Positions 1 through 8,055 of a stretch of 64,000 nt of DNA are shown piece by piece. The translations under genes were made by a program, and so were the position numbers. The first letter of the stretch is position 1; each line of letters opens with the position of its first letter. Origin of the DNA: Marivita sp. (GTDB lineage: Bacteria > Pseudomonadota > Alphaproteobacteria > Rhodobacterales > Rhodobacteraceae); NCBI RefSeq assembly GCF_020055635.1, contig NZ_JAIPUT010000020.1, positions 1 to 64,000 on the forward strand, given 5' to 3'. The notes beneath the pieces were generated by a model. That model did no database searches, was not told the DNA's origin, and was given only the letters and a program-made list of their open reading frames with translations.

Positions 1-489
1 CCCGCCATCGCGCAGGCGCTGCTCCGCCCCGAGGACAGCCTGCATCTGGCCGAACTGCACCCGCAGGAACATGCCGTGCTGCGCGACACGATGCGCGCGC
101 CGAACACACATATCTACCAGCAGGACGGGCTGGCGCTGGCCCAGAGCCTCTGCCCGCCGACCCCGCGCCGGGGGTTGATGCTGGTGGACCCCAGCTACGA
201 GATCAAGGCCGACTATGCCCAGATCCCCAAATGGCTGGCCGCGCTCACCCGCAAGTGGAATGTCGGCGTGGTGATGATCTGGTACCCGATCCTGAGTTCC
301 GGCGCGCACCGCCCGATGCTGCGCGCGCTGCAGGCCGACCACCCCGAGGCGCTGACCCACGAGGTCACATTCCCCCCGGCCCGCGAAGGCCATCGCATGA
401 CCGGGTCGGGCCTCTTCATCGTGAACCCGCCTTACGGCCTTGGATCCGCGCTCAAAGCGCTTGGCGCAATGTTCCGCAAGCTGACATGA
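1..489 (+). CDS. rlmJ: 23S rRNA (adenine2030-N6)-methyltransferase RlmJ, C-terminal part
   Basis: The reading frame is open from the first base, so the gene's start lies left of the window and about 162 residues remain. RlmJ uses S-adenosylmethionine to methylate N6 of A2030 in 23S rRNA. The visible part holds the family's motif IV region (GLMLVDPSYEIKADY), then a WYPI segment and a terminal GSGLFIVNPPYGL block like the RlmJ C-terminus. The usual DPPY tetrapeptide reads DPSY here; I believe this variant occurs in relatives, so I do not call it inactive. The stop overlaps the next start (ATGA), which suggests co-translation. Confidence 0.85.
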   Translation, partial: PAIAQALLRPEDSLHLAELHPQEHAVLRDTMRAPNTHIYQQDGLALAQSLCPPTPRRGLMLVDPSYEIKADYAQIPKWLAALTRKWNVGVVMIWYPILSSGAHRPMLRALQADHPEALTHEVTFPPAREGHRMTGSGLFIVNPPYGLGSALKALGAMFRKLT

Positions 490-1172
490 TCCGCGCCGCG
501 CTCGCCCTGCTTTGCCTTCCCGGGCTGGCCAGCGCAAATGAATTACGCTCCGTACCCTATGACACCCTGCGCGCCCTGCCGCACCGGATCGGAACTTTCG
601 ACAGCCTGCCCTCGGTCACCGAACCCGGGGTCGATTTCCACCAGCACTGGCGCGCGCCGGGCCTGTCGATTGCCGAACACCTGCTGGGCCAGCGGCTTGA
701 AGAAAGCCACACCGCGCATGGCCGCTTCGATATGCTCAAGGGCCTGCCGAGCGCCCCGCTCCGCGTGATCCCCGGCCCACCGGGGCAGAATTTCACCGTC
801 GCACATCACGCAGGCTTCGGTTCCAACGCGCTTTTCCCGCTGGGTCCGGTGGGCAACACCGGCGCGGACGGGCGCGGCGAGGGCAGCATCGCGATCGCCT
901 TTGACGATCCGCAATTCGCCTTCGGCCTGCGCCTGCACGCCGAATATCCCGATCCGCTGGGCCAGCGTCCGATGCCCCAAACCGCCCAGGTTGCGTTCTA
1001 CGACGCCGACGCGCGGCGGATCGCCGAAATCGTCCTGCCGCTCGGGCACGGCGTGATCTCGCTGGCGTGGCGCAGCGGCCAAGGTGTGGCCGCCCTGACC
1101 ATCCAGAACACCGATCCGGGCGGCATCGCGCTTGACGACATTCTCTACGACGTGGCGGACCTCTCGGGTTGA
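486..1172 (+). CDS. Secreted protein of unknown function
   Basis: A 228-residue protein starting at an ATG that overlaps the rlmJ stop. The first 17 or so residues (MIRAALALLCLPGLASA) form a good Sec signal peptide with a small-residue cleavage site, so the product is probably periplasmic or extracellular. The body is beta-rich in appearance, with glycine-rich stretches and the terminal segment TIQNTDPGGIALDDILYD, which resembles lectin or carbohydrate-binding folds of secreted proteins that end in a DDI(x)Y motif. No catalytic motif is evident and I do not recognise a named family. A longer in-frame reading that starts inside rlmJ is an overlap artefact. Confidence 0.7.
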   Translation: MIRAALALLCLPGLASANELRSVPYDTLRALPHRIGTFDSLPSVTEPGVDFHQHWRAPGLSIAEHLLGQRLEESHTAHGRFDMLKGLPSAPLRVIPGPPGQNFTVAHHAGFGSNALFPLGPVGNTGADGRGEGSIAIAFDDPQFAFGLRLHAEYPDPLGQRPMPQTAQVAFYDADARRIAEIVLPLGHGVISLAWRSGQGVAALTIQNTDPGGIALDDILYDVADLSG

Positions 1173-1213
1173 CCCCATTGGCGAAGCCCATCCAAGGACA
1201 TATATCCCTCCCC

Positions 1214-1654
1214 ATGTTTGCAGATTTCCTCAAGCGGCTCACCGCGCCCGACCCCGCCCCCCTGCCCGATGGCGACGCCCGTCTGGCCCTCACCGCCCTG
1301 CTGGTGCGCGTCGCGCGCACCGATGGCGTCTATGACGAGAGCGAGAAGACCCGGATCGACCGGATCGCAGCCACCCGTTATGGCCTGTCGCCGTTCGAGG
1401 CGACCAAGCTGCGCGGCGAGGCCGAAACGCTCGAATCCGAAGCCCCCGATACCGTCCGCTTCACCTCGGCCATCAAGGACGCGGTGCCCTATGAGGACCG
1501 CATCGCGGTGATCGAGGCGCTCTGGGCGGTGGTCCTTGCCGATGGCGTGCGCGAGGCCGAGGAAGACGCCCTGCTGCGCCTGGTGTCCAAGCTTCTCGGC
1601 ATCAACGATCGCGACAGCGCATTGGCCCGGCAACGCGTGGACAGCGCAGGTTGA
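1214..1654 (+). CDS. TerB-family (tellurite resistance-like) protein
   Basis: A 146-residue all-helical acidic protein. The pattern LLVRVARTDGVYDESEKTRI followed later by WAVVLADGVREAEEDALLRL is the doubled TerB helix motif with conserved acidic positions. TerB-like proteins are small cytoplasmic proteins often linked to stress or membrane functions; their biochemical role is poorly defined. I chose the ATG at 1214 (MFADFLKRL) because upstream residues from the longer frame look non-conserved; the ribosome site is weak. The stop overlaps the TTG start of the next gene (TTGA), so the two are probably translated together. Confidence 0.8.
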   Translation: MFADFLKRLTAPDPAPLPDGDARLALTALLVRVARTDGVYDESEKTRIDRIAATRYGLSPFEATKLRGEAETLESEAPDTVRFTSAIKDAVPYEDRIAVIEALWAVVLADGVREAEEDALLRLVSKLLGINDRDSALARQRVDSAG

Positions 1655-2379
1655 TCGCAGCCCTGCCGATGTATGACCGGCCCGAGACGCGGGCCGCCAA
1701 TGATCGCCTCTGGTCGGCGGTCGCGGACCGGCTCACCGAAGCGCCGCGCGACCTGACCCGCGATCTGCCGCTTGACGCGCTGTGGACCGATCCCGACCTG
1801 ATGTTGTCGCAGACCTGCGGCCTGCCCTATGCGCTGGGGCTGCATGCACAGGTCACGCTGGTGGCCAGCCCCGATTTCCGGCTCGACGGCTGTCCGCCGG
1901 GATATTACCGCAGCGTGATCGTCACCCGGTCCGAAGAAACGCGCCGCCTGCGCGAACTCCTGCGCGACCACGCGATCCTCAACGACCGCCACAGCCAATC
2001 CGGTCACAACGCGCTCCACGTCTTTGCCCAGACCCACGGCGCGCGTCTGGTCGATCCGGCGGAGAGCGGCAGCCACCGGGCCTCGGCACAGGCCGTGGCC
2101 GCAGGCCAGGCCGGAATCGCCGCGATCGACGCCAACACATGGCGCATGATCGCCCGCTGGGACGAGTGGGCCAGCGGCCTCACCGTGATCGCCCGAACAC
2201 CGCCCACCCCGGCGATGCCCTTCATCTGCGGCCAGGCAGCCGATCCCGAGGCTGTCCGGTCCGCCCTGACCGCCGCGCTCTCGGGCCTCGATGCCGAGGA
2301 CCGCGACACGCTTGGGCTTTACGGCCTCGCGGATCTGCCCAAAAGCGCCTATCTCGCGGTGCCCCCACCGCCGATCTGA
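1651..2379 (+). CDS. PhnD-like periplasmic-binding-fold protein
   Basis: A 242-residue protein that begins IAALPMYDRPETRAAND, resembling the phosphate/phosphonate-type substrate-binding-fold proteins of Rhodobacteraceae. Later blocks (DPDLMLSQTCGLPYAL, GYYRSVIVTR, NDRHSQSGHNALHVF) follow the type 2 periplasmic-binding layout, in which a polar loop coordinates an anion. There is no signal peptide, so the protein may be cytoplasmic or exported by another route. No transporter genes adjoin it on this side. The start is a TTG overlapping the previous stop; an ATG at 1669 is the alternative. The ligand cannot be read from the sequence. Confidence 0.75.
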   Translation: MIAALPMYDRPETRAANDRLWSAVADRLTEAPRDLTRDLPLDALWTDPDLMLSQTCGLPYALGLHAQVTLVASPDFRLDGCPPGYYRSVIVTRSEETRRLRELLRDHAILNDRHSQSGHNALHVFAQTHGARLVDPAESGSHRASAQAVAAGQAGIAAIDANTWRMIARWDEWASGLTVIARTPPTPAMPFICGQAADPEAVRSALTAALSGLDAEDRDTLGLYGLADLPKSAYLAVPPPPI

Positions 2380-2499
2380 CAGGCTTACGTACCGTCACCG
2401 GCGCGGAACAGCGCCCGAGTCACGGATTCCTCGTTGCATCGCGCCCGATTTTGGCCTCATCCTGCCATCCATCCTTGACCCAACCCGCCAGAGCGCCTT
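2380..2499 (+). other. Short leader before the ABC/gamma-glutamyl cluster
   Basis: These 120 bases carry no supportable gene. They separate the PhnD-like gene from the ATPase gene and probably hold the promoter of the downstream cluster, but I could not single out a convincing -35/-10 pair. Confidence 0.3.
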
Positions 2500-3273
2500 G
2501 TGACAGACACGCCCGTTCTCGAAATAGTCAACCTGCACAAGCAGTACGGCAGCCTTGAGGTCATCAAGGGCGTCGATATTACCGCCCGTCGCGGCGACGT
2601 GGTCTCGCTGATCGGATCGTCCGGGTCAGGCAAATCGACCATCCTGCGCTGCGCCAACCTGCTCGAGGACAGCCAGCAGGGCGATATCCTGTTCAAGGGC
2701 GAAGCCGTGCACTGGAAAGGCAGCGGTCTGGGCCGCCACCCCGCCGATCCGAAACAGGTGCTGCGCATCCGCACGAACCTGTCGATGGTGTTCCAGCAGT
2801 TCAACCTCTGGTCCCACATGACGATCCTGCAGAACGTGATGGAAGCGCCGGTCACCGTGCTCGGCCGCGACCGGGCCGAGGCCGAACAGGCGGCACGCGG
2901 CTATCTCGACAAGGTCGGCATCGGCGACAAGTGCGACGCCTTCCCGGCGATGCTGTCGGGCGGCCAGCAACAGCGCGCCGCCATTGCCCGTGCGCTCTGC
3001 ATGGAACCCGAGGCGCTCTTGTTCGACGAACCGACCTCGGCGCTCGATCCTGAACTCGAACAGGAGGTCGTCAAGGTGATCAGGGATCTGGCCTCCGAGG
3101 GCCGGACCATGCTGATCGTCACGCATGACATGAAAATGGCCCGCGACGTGAGCAATCACGTGGTGTTCCTGCACCAGGGCCTGATCGAGGAAGAAGGCAC
3201 GCCGGACACCCTGTTCGGGGCGCCCAAATCAGAACGGCTGCGGGGGTTCCTATCCTCGACAATGGCCGAATAA
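2500..3273 (+). CDS. Polar amino-acid ABC transporter, ATP-binding subunit (HisP/OccP type)
   Basis: The cytoplasmic ATPase of an importer for polar amino acids (257 residues). All ABC motifs are intact: Walker A GSSGSGKST (about residues 38-46), Q-loop FQQFNLW, signature LSGGQQQR, Walker B LLFDEPTSALDPE and switch histidine in VTHD. The length and the GLGRHPADPKQ insertion are typical of the histidine/octopine/opine subfamily. The start is GTG. It is followed by the binding protein and two permeases, completing a classical importer, and then by two ligases and an oxidase, suggesting that the imported compound is modified in the cytoplasm. Confidence 0.93.
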   Translation: MTDTPVLEIVNLHKQYGSLEVIKGVDITARRGDVVSLIGSSGSGKSTILRCANLLEDSQQGDILFKGEAVHWKGSGLGRHPADPKQVLRIRTNLSMVFQQFNLWSHMTILQNVMEAPVTVLGRDRAEAEQAARGYLDKVGIGDKCDAFPAMLSGGQQQRAAIARALCMEPEALLFDEPTSALDPELEQEVVKVIRDLASEGRTMLIVTHDMKMARDVSNHVVFLHQGLIEEEGTPDTLFGAPKSERLRGFLSSTMAE

Positions 3274-3301
3274 CCACTCAAGAAACAGGAAGACCACACC
3301 C

Positions 3302-4030
3302 ATGAAAACCCTCATCCTCGGCACTGCCGCCCTCGCGCTGACCGCCTCGATGGCCGTCGCACAAGACGACACGGTGATCCGCCTCGGCACCGAAGGCGCC
3401 TACCCTCCGTACAACTTCATCAACGATGCCGGCGAGGTCGATGGCTTCGAACGCGAACTCGGAGACGAGCTCTGCGCCCGCGCCGAACTGACCTGCGAAT
3501 GGGTCACCAACGAATGGGACAGCATCATTCCCAACCTCGTGGCCGGCAACTACGACACCATCATCGCCGGCATGTCGATCACCGACGAACGCGACGAGGT
3601 CATTGATTTCACGACCAACTACACCCAGCCCGACCCCTCGGCCTATCTCGCGCTCGACGGTTCGGATGTCGATTTCGACGGTGGCGTGATCGCCGCCCAG
3701 GCCGGCACCATCCAGGCCTCCCACATCGCGTCCTCGGGGGCCACGCTGGTCGAATTCGCCACCCCCGACGAGACCATCGCCGCCGTGCGCAGCGGCGAGG
3801 CCGACGCGGTACTGGCCGACAAGGCCTATCTCCAGCCCATCGCCGAGGAAAACGCCGACGTGGCGCTGGTCGGCGACGACGTCCTGCTGGGCGGCGGCAT
3901 CGGCATGGGCATCCGCGAAAGCGACACCGAGCTGCGCGACAGGTTCACCGCCGCGATCGAGTCGATGAAGGAAGACGGCTCGCTCAACGCGCTGATCGAA
4001 AAGTGGCTGCCCGGCTCGGCCACGTTCTGA
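3302..4030 (+). CDS. Polar amino-acid ABC transporter, periplasmic binding protein
   Basis: A 242-residue family 3 solute-binding protein with a clear signal peptide (MKTLILGTAALALTASMAVAQ, cleavage after about residue 21). Residues that contact the amino-acid alpha groups in lysine/arginine/ornithine-binding homologues are recognisable: the MSITDERDEVIDFT block with its arginine, and GEADAVLADKAYL with its aspartate. This points to an amino acid or close analogue as ligand; the side chain specificity cannot be read off. A strong hairpin follows the stop, which would raise this transcript over the downstream permeases, as is common for binding proteins. Confidence 0.92.
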   Translation: MKTLILGTAALALTASMAVAQDDTVIRLGTEGAYPPYNFINDAGEVDGFERELGDELCARAELTCEWVTNEWDSIIPNLVAGNYDTIIAGMSITDERDEVIDFTTNYTQPDPSAYLALDGSDVDFDGGVIAAQAGTIQASHIASSGATLVEFATPDETIAAVRSGEADAVLADKAYLQPIAEENADVALVGDDVLLGGGIGMGIRESDTELRDRFTAAIESMKEDGSLNALIEKWLPGSATF

Positions 4031-4040
4031 GCCCACTCGA

Positions 4041-4072
4041 GAAGGGGGCGGCCCGCCTGCCCCCTTCTTCTC
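4041..4072 (+). terminator. Hairpin after the binding-protein gene (attenuator-like)
   Basis: A 9-bp perfect stem GAAGGGGGC / GCCCCCTTC at 4041-4049 and 4059-4067 is followed by TTCTCTTT. The position between a binding protein and its permeases suggests partial termination rather than the end of the operon. Its right arm runs into the dispersed element at 4065. Confidence 0.55.
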
Positions 4073-4086
4073 TTTCCAAATATGCA
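4065..4086. repeat. Dispersed intergenic element, copy 1
   Basis: An exact 22-base copy of an element whose core is CTCTTTCCAAATATGCA. The same string occurs at 36786-36807 and 60794-60815, always between genes. Here the core reads along the + strand, opposite to its orientation relative to transcription at the other two sites, and it abuts a hairpin. Confidence 0.8.
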
Positions 4087-4190
4087 CATTCCAACCTCCC
4101 CAGAGGCGCGCCATTTTCAGCTTTTGCACAGATCCTGACACGCTCGGCACCCTCCGCTGGTATGCGTGTTACCTGACGACCGGCAAGCAT

Positions 4191-4994
4191 ATGGGCCTCT
4201 ACTGGTCCTTCGGCACGGTCCTGCTTCTGCTCGCCATCACCGCGCCCACCGCGCTGGCCTTCGGGTTCGGCGGCGCCTCTGCCGCGCGGTCGAAAATCGC
4301 GCCGCTGCGCTGGTTCGGCAAGGGCTATATCGCCATCGTGCGCGGCGTGCCCGACATCGCGTTCTTCCTGTTTTTCGTTCTGGCGCTCGATATCTTCTTC
4401 GAATGGATCCGCCACGAGATCAAATGCCCCGACTGGGACCAGTCGATCTGGCAGGGCAATGATTTTGTCGTCTGCGCGGCGGCCAAGCTGCCGATGAACA
4501 ACGCGCCGCAATGGATCCATGAAACCTACGGCTTCATGCTGGCGGTGCTGACCTTCGCCATCGTCTTCGGTGCCTTCGCGGCCAACGTCCTTTACGGGGC
4601 CATGCGCGCCGTGCCCCACAACCAGCTGGAAACCGCCGAAGCCTACGGCATGTCGCGCCGGCAGGTCTATTGGCGCATCCTGGTGCCGCAGATGTGGGTC
4701 TTTGCCCTGCCCGGCCTGTCCAACCTCTGGCTGGTGCTGATCAAGGCGACTCCGCTGCTGTTCCTCTTGGGTGTCGAAGACATCGTCTACTGGGCGCGCG
4801 AACTGGGCGGCGCCAAGACGCCCCGCTTTACCGATTACCCGCATCCCGACTGGCGCATGTGGTACTTCCTGTTCCTGCTGATCTTCTATCTCGCCTTCAC
4901 CCGCGTTTCCGAAATCGTCCTCGACAAGGTGATGCTCAGGCTCACCCACGGACAGGCCACGATGGGCGGCGAAGCCCAGAGGAAGGCGGCATGA
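4191..4994 (+). CDS. Polar amino-acid ABC transporter, permease 1 (HisQ type)
   Basis: An inner-membrane permease of 267 residues from the first ATG. It has several hydrophobic segments and the EAA loop (ETAEAYGMSRRQVYWRILVP) that docks onto the ATPase. The frame is open further upstream and reads SFCTDPDTLGTLRWYACYL before the ATG, looking like the start of related permeases. An ATT at 4113 with AGAGG six bases before it could be the true start, giving 293 residues (see findings). A cysteine-containing insertion (about residues 69-110) between the first membrane segments is usual for this subtype. It ends 91 bases before permease 2. Confidence 0.9.
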   Translation: MGLYWSFGTVLLLLAITAPTALAFGFGGASAARSKIAPLRWFGKGYIAIVRGVPDIAFFLFFVLALDIFFEWIRHEIKCPDWDQSIWQGNDFVVCAAAKLPMNNAPQWIHETYGFMLAVLTFAIVFGAFAANVLYGAMRAVPHNQLETAEAYGMSRRQVYWRILVPQMWVFALPGLSNLWLVLIKATPLLFLLGVEDIVYWARELGGAKTPRFTDYPHPDWRMWYFLFLLIFYLAFTRVSEIVLDKVMLRLTHGQATMGGEAQRKAA

Positions 4995-5085
4995 TCATGG
5001 TCTGCGTGCTATCCCGCTGGTGCCGGAACGCGCCCGCTTTGCGGACGCTGCCTCCGGCGCGCCGCCTGCTTCGGAGCCAGCGGGC

Positions 5086-5892
5086 ATGAGCTGCTGGGAA
5101 ACCATCGCCGATTATGGCCTGCGCTCGATCGGGATCGGCGAACGCCTGCTGCCGCGTGACGGCTTTACCTTGTGCCAGCAATTCACCCTGATCGGCTCGG
5201 GCATGATCTGGAACATCTATTTCGGCGTGCTGGCGCTTGGCGCGGGGTTCTTCCTCGCGACGGCCGTGGCCCTTGGCAAGGCTTCGAACATCTGGGCCGT
5301 TCGCAAGGTAAGCGCGTGGTTCATCTTCCTTTTCCGCGGCTCGCCGCTCTTCATCCAGTTCTTCTTCGCCTATTTCCTGTTCCTCACGCTGAAACCGGTC
5401 TCGCCGATCTTCGATCCGTTCACCGCTGCCTGGCTGGGCGCGCTGATCGTGCTGTTCCTCAACACCGCCGCCTATTCCGGAGAGATCTTCTACGGCGCGC
5501 TGCAATCGGTCCCGCGCGGCGATATCGAGGCGGCGGACGCCTATGGCATGACCGGCTGGACCCGGTTCAGGCGCGTGACCTGGCCGACCATGCTGCGCCT
5601 TGCCTGGCCCGCCTACACCAACGAGGCGATCTTTCTGTTTCACGCCACGACGCTGGTCTATTTTTCCGGCTTCCCGGCCTGGCAGCAGCGCGGTGACGCG
5701 CTTTACTACGCGAATTTCTTTGCCGACAAGACCTTCAACCCGTTCATCCCCTATCCGATCCTGGCGTTCTATTTCATCCTTCTGACGCTGCTGATCATCA
5801 GCCTTTTCGGTTTGATCAATCGCCGCCTGAACCGGCACCTGCCGCAAGAGGTCCGCACGAAGATGAAGCTGAAACTGAACGTCATTCGGTGA
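5086..5892 (+). CDS. Polar amino-acid ABC transporter, permease 2 (HisM type)
   Basis: A 268-residue inner-membrane permease that should pair with the preceding permease. It carries the EAA loop DIEAADAYGMTGWTRFRRVT and the FLFRGSPLFIQFFFAYF segment typical of the HisM side. I chose ATG 5086 because GGAG lies nine bases upstream and the residues before it in the longer frame (from 5020) are low-complexity. The last residues are basic. The gene completes the importer set of ATPase, binding protein and two permeases. Confidence 0.9.
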   Translation: MSCWETIADYGLRSIGIGERLLPRDGFTLCQQFTLIGSGMIWNIYFGVLALGAGFFLATAVALGKASNIWAVRKVSAWFIFLFRGSPLFIQFFFAYFLFLTLKPVSPIFDPFTAAWLGALIVLFLNTAAYSGEIFYGALQSVPRGDIEAADAYGMTGWTRFRRVTWPTMLRLAWPAYTNEAIFLFHATTLVYFSGFPAWQQRGDALYYANFFADKTFNPFIPYPILAFYFILLTLLIISLFGLINRRLNRHLPQEVRTKMKLKLNVIR

Positions 5893-5907
5893 ATTTCGCT
5901 TGCTAAT

Positions 5908-5945
5908 GCGCATGCGCCCCGCATATCCATTAATTTGATCAAATT
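5908..5945 (+). promoter_or_regulatory. Two palindromes before the first ligase gene
   Basis: The 70-base gap contains GCGCATGCGC (5908-5917) and the A+T-rich 14-bp palindrome AATTTGATCAAATT (5932-5945), the latter ending 17 bases before the ligase start. Both could bind a dimeric regulator; the second is close enough to the start codon to act as an operator over the promoter or ribosome site. No regulator gene is adjacent. Confidence 0.35.
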
Positions 5946-5962
5946 CATCAAACGGGGCTCCG

Positions 5963-7309
5963 ATGGACACCCATATTCGCAACTGGCTGCGCAAGAATCC
6001 GCAGGTCCGCACGATCCGTGTCGCGGCATCCGACCTCAACGGTCAGGCGCGCGGCAAACGTGTGCCGGCGCGCTTTGCAGACAAGGTGCTGGACGGCGGC
6101 ACCCGCTTTCCGCTGTCTGTTCTGAACCTCGACATCTGGGGCGAAGACATCGATGACAGCCCGCTGGTGTTCGAGGCGGGTGACGCCGATGGCGTGCTCT
6201 GGCCCACCGGGCGCGGCTTCGTGCCGATGCCGTGGCTTGAAGCGCCCAGCGCATTGCTGCCGCTCTGGATGTTCCGCGAAACCGGCGAGCCGTACGAGGG
6301 CGACCCGCGCCATGCGCTGAATTCCGTGGTGCAGCGCTACAAGGCGCGCGGCCTGACTCCGGTGGTGGCGATGGAGCTGGAATTCTTCCTGATCGACGAC
6401 AGCACCCGCAACCTGCAAGTGCCCGCCTCGCCCAGATCCGGCAAGCGCCGCAAGGCGGGCGAGATCCTGTCGATCCGGCTGATCGACCAGTTCGACCGCT
6501 TCTTCACCGATCTCTACGATGCCTGCGAGGCGATGGACATTCCCGCCGACACGGTGATCTCCGAGGCCGGGCTGGGCCAGTTCGAGATGAACCTGATGCA
6601 TTGCGACGACGCCCTGCGCGCCGCGGACGATGCGTGGCTCTTCAAGATGCTGGTCAAGGGCCTGGCCCGCCGCCACGGCTTTGCCGCGTCCTTCATGGCG
6701 AAACCCTATCCGGATTACTCCGGTTCGGGCATGCACACGCATTTCTCGGTGCTGGATCAGAACGGCAAGAACGTCTTCGACGATGGCGGCCCCAAGGGCA
6801 CCGACATGCTGCACCACGCCATCGCGGGCTGCCTGAACGGCATGTATGACAGCACGCTCCTGTTTGCGCCGCACTGGAACAGCTATGACCGGCTGGTGCC
6901 CGAGGCCCACGCCCCCACCGGCATTGCCTGGGCCTACGAGAACCGCACCGCCGCGATCCGCGTGCCCTCGGGAAGCGCGTCGGCGCGCCGCATCGAACAC
7001 CGGGTCGCGGGGGGCGACGTGAACCCCTATCTCACGCTGGCGGCGATCCTCGGCGCGGCCCTGACCGGCATCGAAGACGGCAAGGCGCCGCCCGAGCCGG
7101 TCAAGGGCAACGCCTATGCGCTGGATCTGCCGCAGATTCCCGACGAATGGGCCCCGGCGATAGCGGCGTTCGAAAACAGCACGATCATCCCGCGCATCTT
7201 CCACGAGGAACTGATCCGCAACCTGGTCCTGACCAAGAAGCAGGAACGCCACTACATGGAAGAGCTCACTCCGGCGGAACGCGTCGTAATATACCTCGAT
7301 ACGGTCTGA
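5963..7309 (+). CDS. Glutamine-synthetase-family ligase 1 (gamma-glutamylamine synthetase-like)
   Basis: A 448-residue member of the GS fold (grasp N-domain and ATP/glutamate catalytic domain). Visible GS landmarks are VAMELEFFLID (metal-binding glutamates), LGQFEMNL, GSGMHTHFSVLD and ENRTAAIRVPSG (glutamate/ATP site). Within GS-like enzymes this layout, lacking the adenylylation tyrosine segment, matches PuuA/GlnT-type enzymes that join glutamate to an amine rather than ammonia. A second paralogue lies three frames on, with an amidotransferase between them. I infer ATP-dependent gamma-glutamylation of the compound brought in by the upstream transporter; the amine is unknown. Confidence 0.85.
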   Translation: MDTHIRNWLRKNPQVRTIRVAASDLNGQARGKRVPARFADKVLDGGTRFPLSVLNLDIWGEDIDDSPLVFEAGDADGVLWPTGRGFVPMPWLEAPSALLPLWMFRETGEPYEGDPRHALNSVVQRYKARGLTPVVAMELEFFLIDDSTRNLQVPASPRSGKRRKAGEILSIRLIDQFDRFFTDLYDACEAMDIPADTVISEAGLGQFEMNLMHCDDALRAADDAWLFKMLVKGLARRHGFAASFMAKPYPDYSGSGMHTHFSVLDQNGKNVFDDGGPKGTDMLHHAIAGCLNGMYDSTLLFAPHWNSYDRLVPEAHAPTGIAWAYENRTAAIRVPSGSASARRIEHRVAGGDVNPYLTLAAILGAALTGIEDGKAPPEPVKGNAYALDLPQIPDEWAPAIAAFENSTIIPRIFHEELIRNLVLTKKQERHYMEELTPAERVVIYLDTV

Positions 7310-7371
7310 CGCACATCTTGCCCGCCACGGGCCGAGCGCATAGCTTGAGACCACAAACACCTTGGTGCTTC

Positions 7372-8055
7372 ATGAAAATCGGAATACTGCAAACGGGTCT
7401 GGCCCCGGACGAACTCAAGGGATCGTTCGGGGAATATCCCGGATTCTTCGAACGGCTGCTGGCCGGTCACGGCTTCACCTTCCAAAGCTGGTCGGTGGTC
7501 GAAAACGACTTTCCCGACGGGCCGGAGGATGCCGATGGCTGGCTCATCACCGGGTCGAAACACGGCGCCTACGAGGATCACCCGTGGATCCCGCCGCTGG
7601 AACAGCTGATCCGCGACATCATCGCCGCTGATCGCCCGCTGATCGGGGTGTGTTTCGGCCACCAGATCATCGCGCAGGCGATGGGCGGCAAGGTCACGAA
7701 ATACGACGGCGGCTGGGTCATCGGCCAGCAGGATTACGTGTTCGGCACCGAAACCCTGACCATCAACGCCTGGCACCAGGACCAGGTCATCGAGGCCCCG
7801 AAGGGGGCCGAGGTCGTGGCGCATGGCAGCCATTGCGCCAACGCGGCGCTGCTCTATCCCGGCAAGGCCTTCACCGTGCAGCCCCACCCGGAATACAACG
7901 ACGATTTCATCAAGGGCCTGATCACCTATCGCGGCAAGGGGCTCGTGCCGGAGGAGCTTTTGCAGGACGCGACCGCGAAAATGGGCAATCCGCTCGACAA
8001 TGCGCGCCTGGCCGACCAGTTCGCCCATTTCTTCCGTGAAGGGACACTCTCATGA
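7372..8055 (+). CDS. Class I glutamine amidotransferase (gamma-glutamyl hydrolase-like)
   Basis: A 227-residue single-domain GATase. The nucleophile elbow is GVCFGHQII (cysteine about residue 86) and the catalytic His-Glu pair sits in VQPHPEYN, so the triad is intact. There is no synthetase domain, so it probably hydrolyses a gamma-glutamyl bond, as PuuD does in putrescine degradation, or serves one of the flanking GS-like ligases. I chose ATG 7372 (MKIGILQTG); the longer frame overlaps the previous gene. Its stop overlaps the next start (ATGA). Confidence 0.85.
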   Translation: MKIGILQTGLAPDELKGSFGEYPGFFERLLAGHGFTFQSWSVVENDFPDGPEDADGWLITGSKHGAYEDHPWIPPLEQLIRDIIAADRPLIGVCFGHQIIAQAMGGKVTKYDGGWVIGQQDYVFGTETLTINAWHQDQVIEAPKGAEVVAHGSHCANAALLYPGKAFTVQPHPEYNDDFIKGLITYRGKGLVPEELLQDATAKMGNPLDNARLADQFAHFFREGTLS

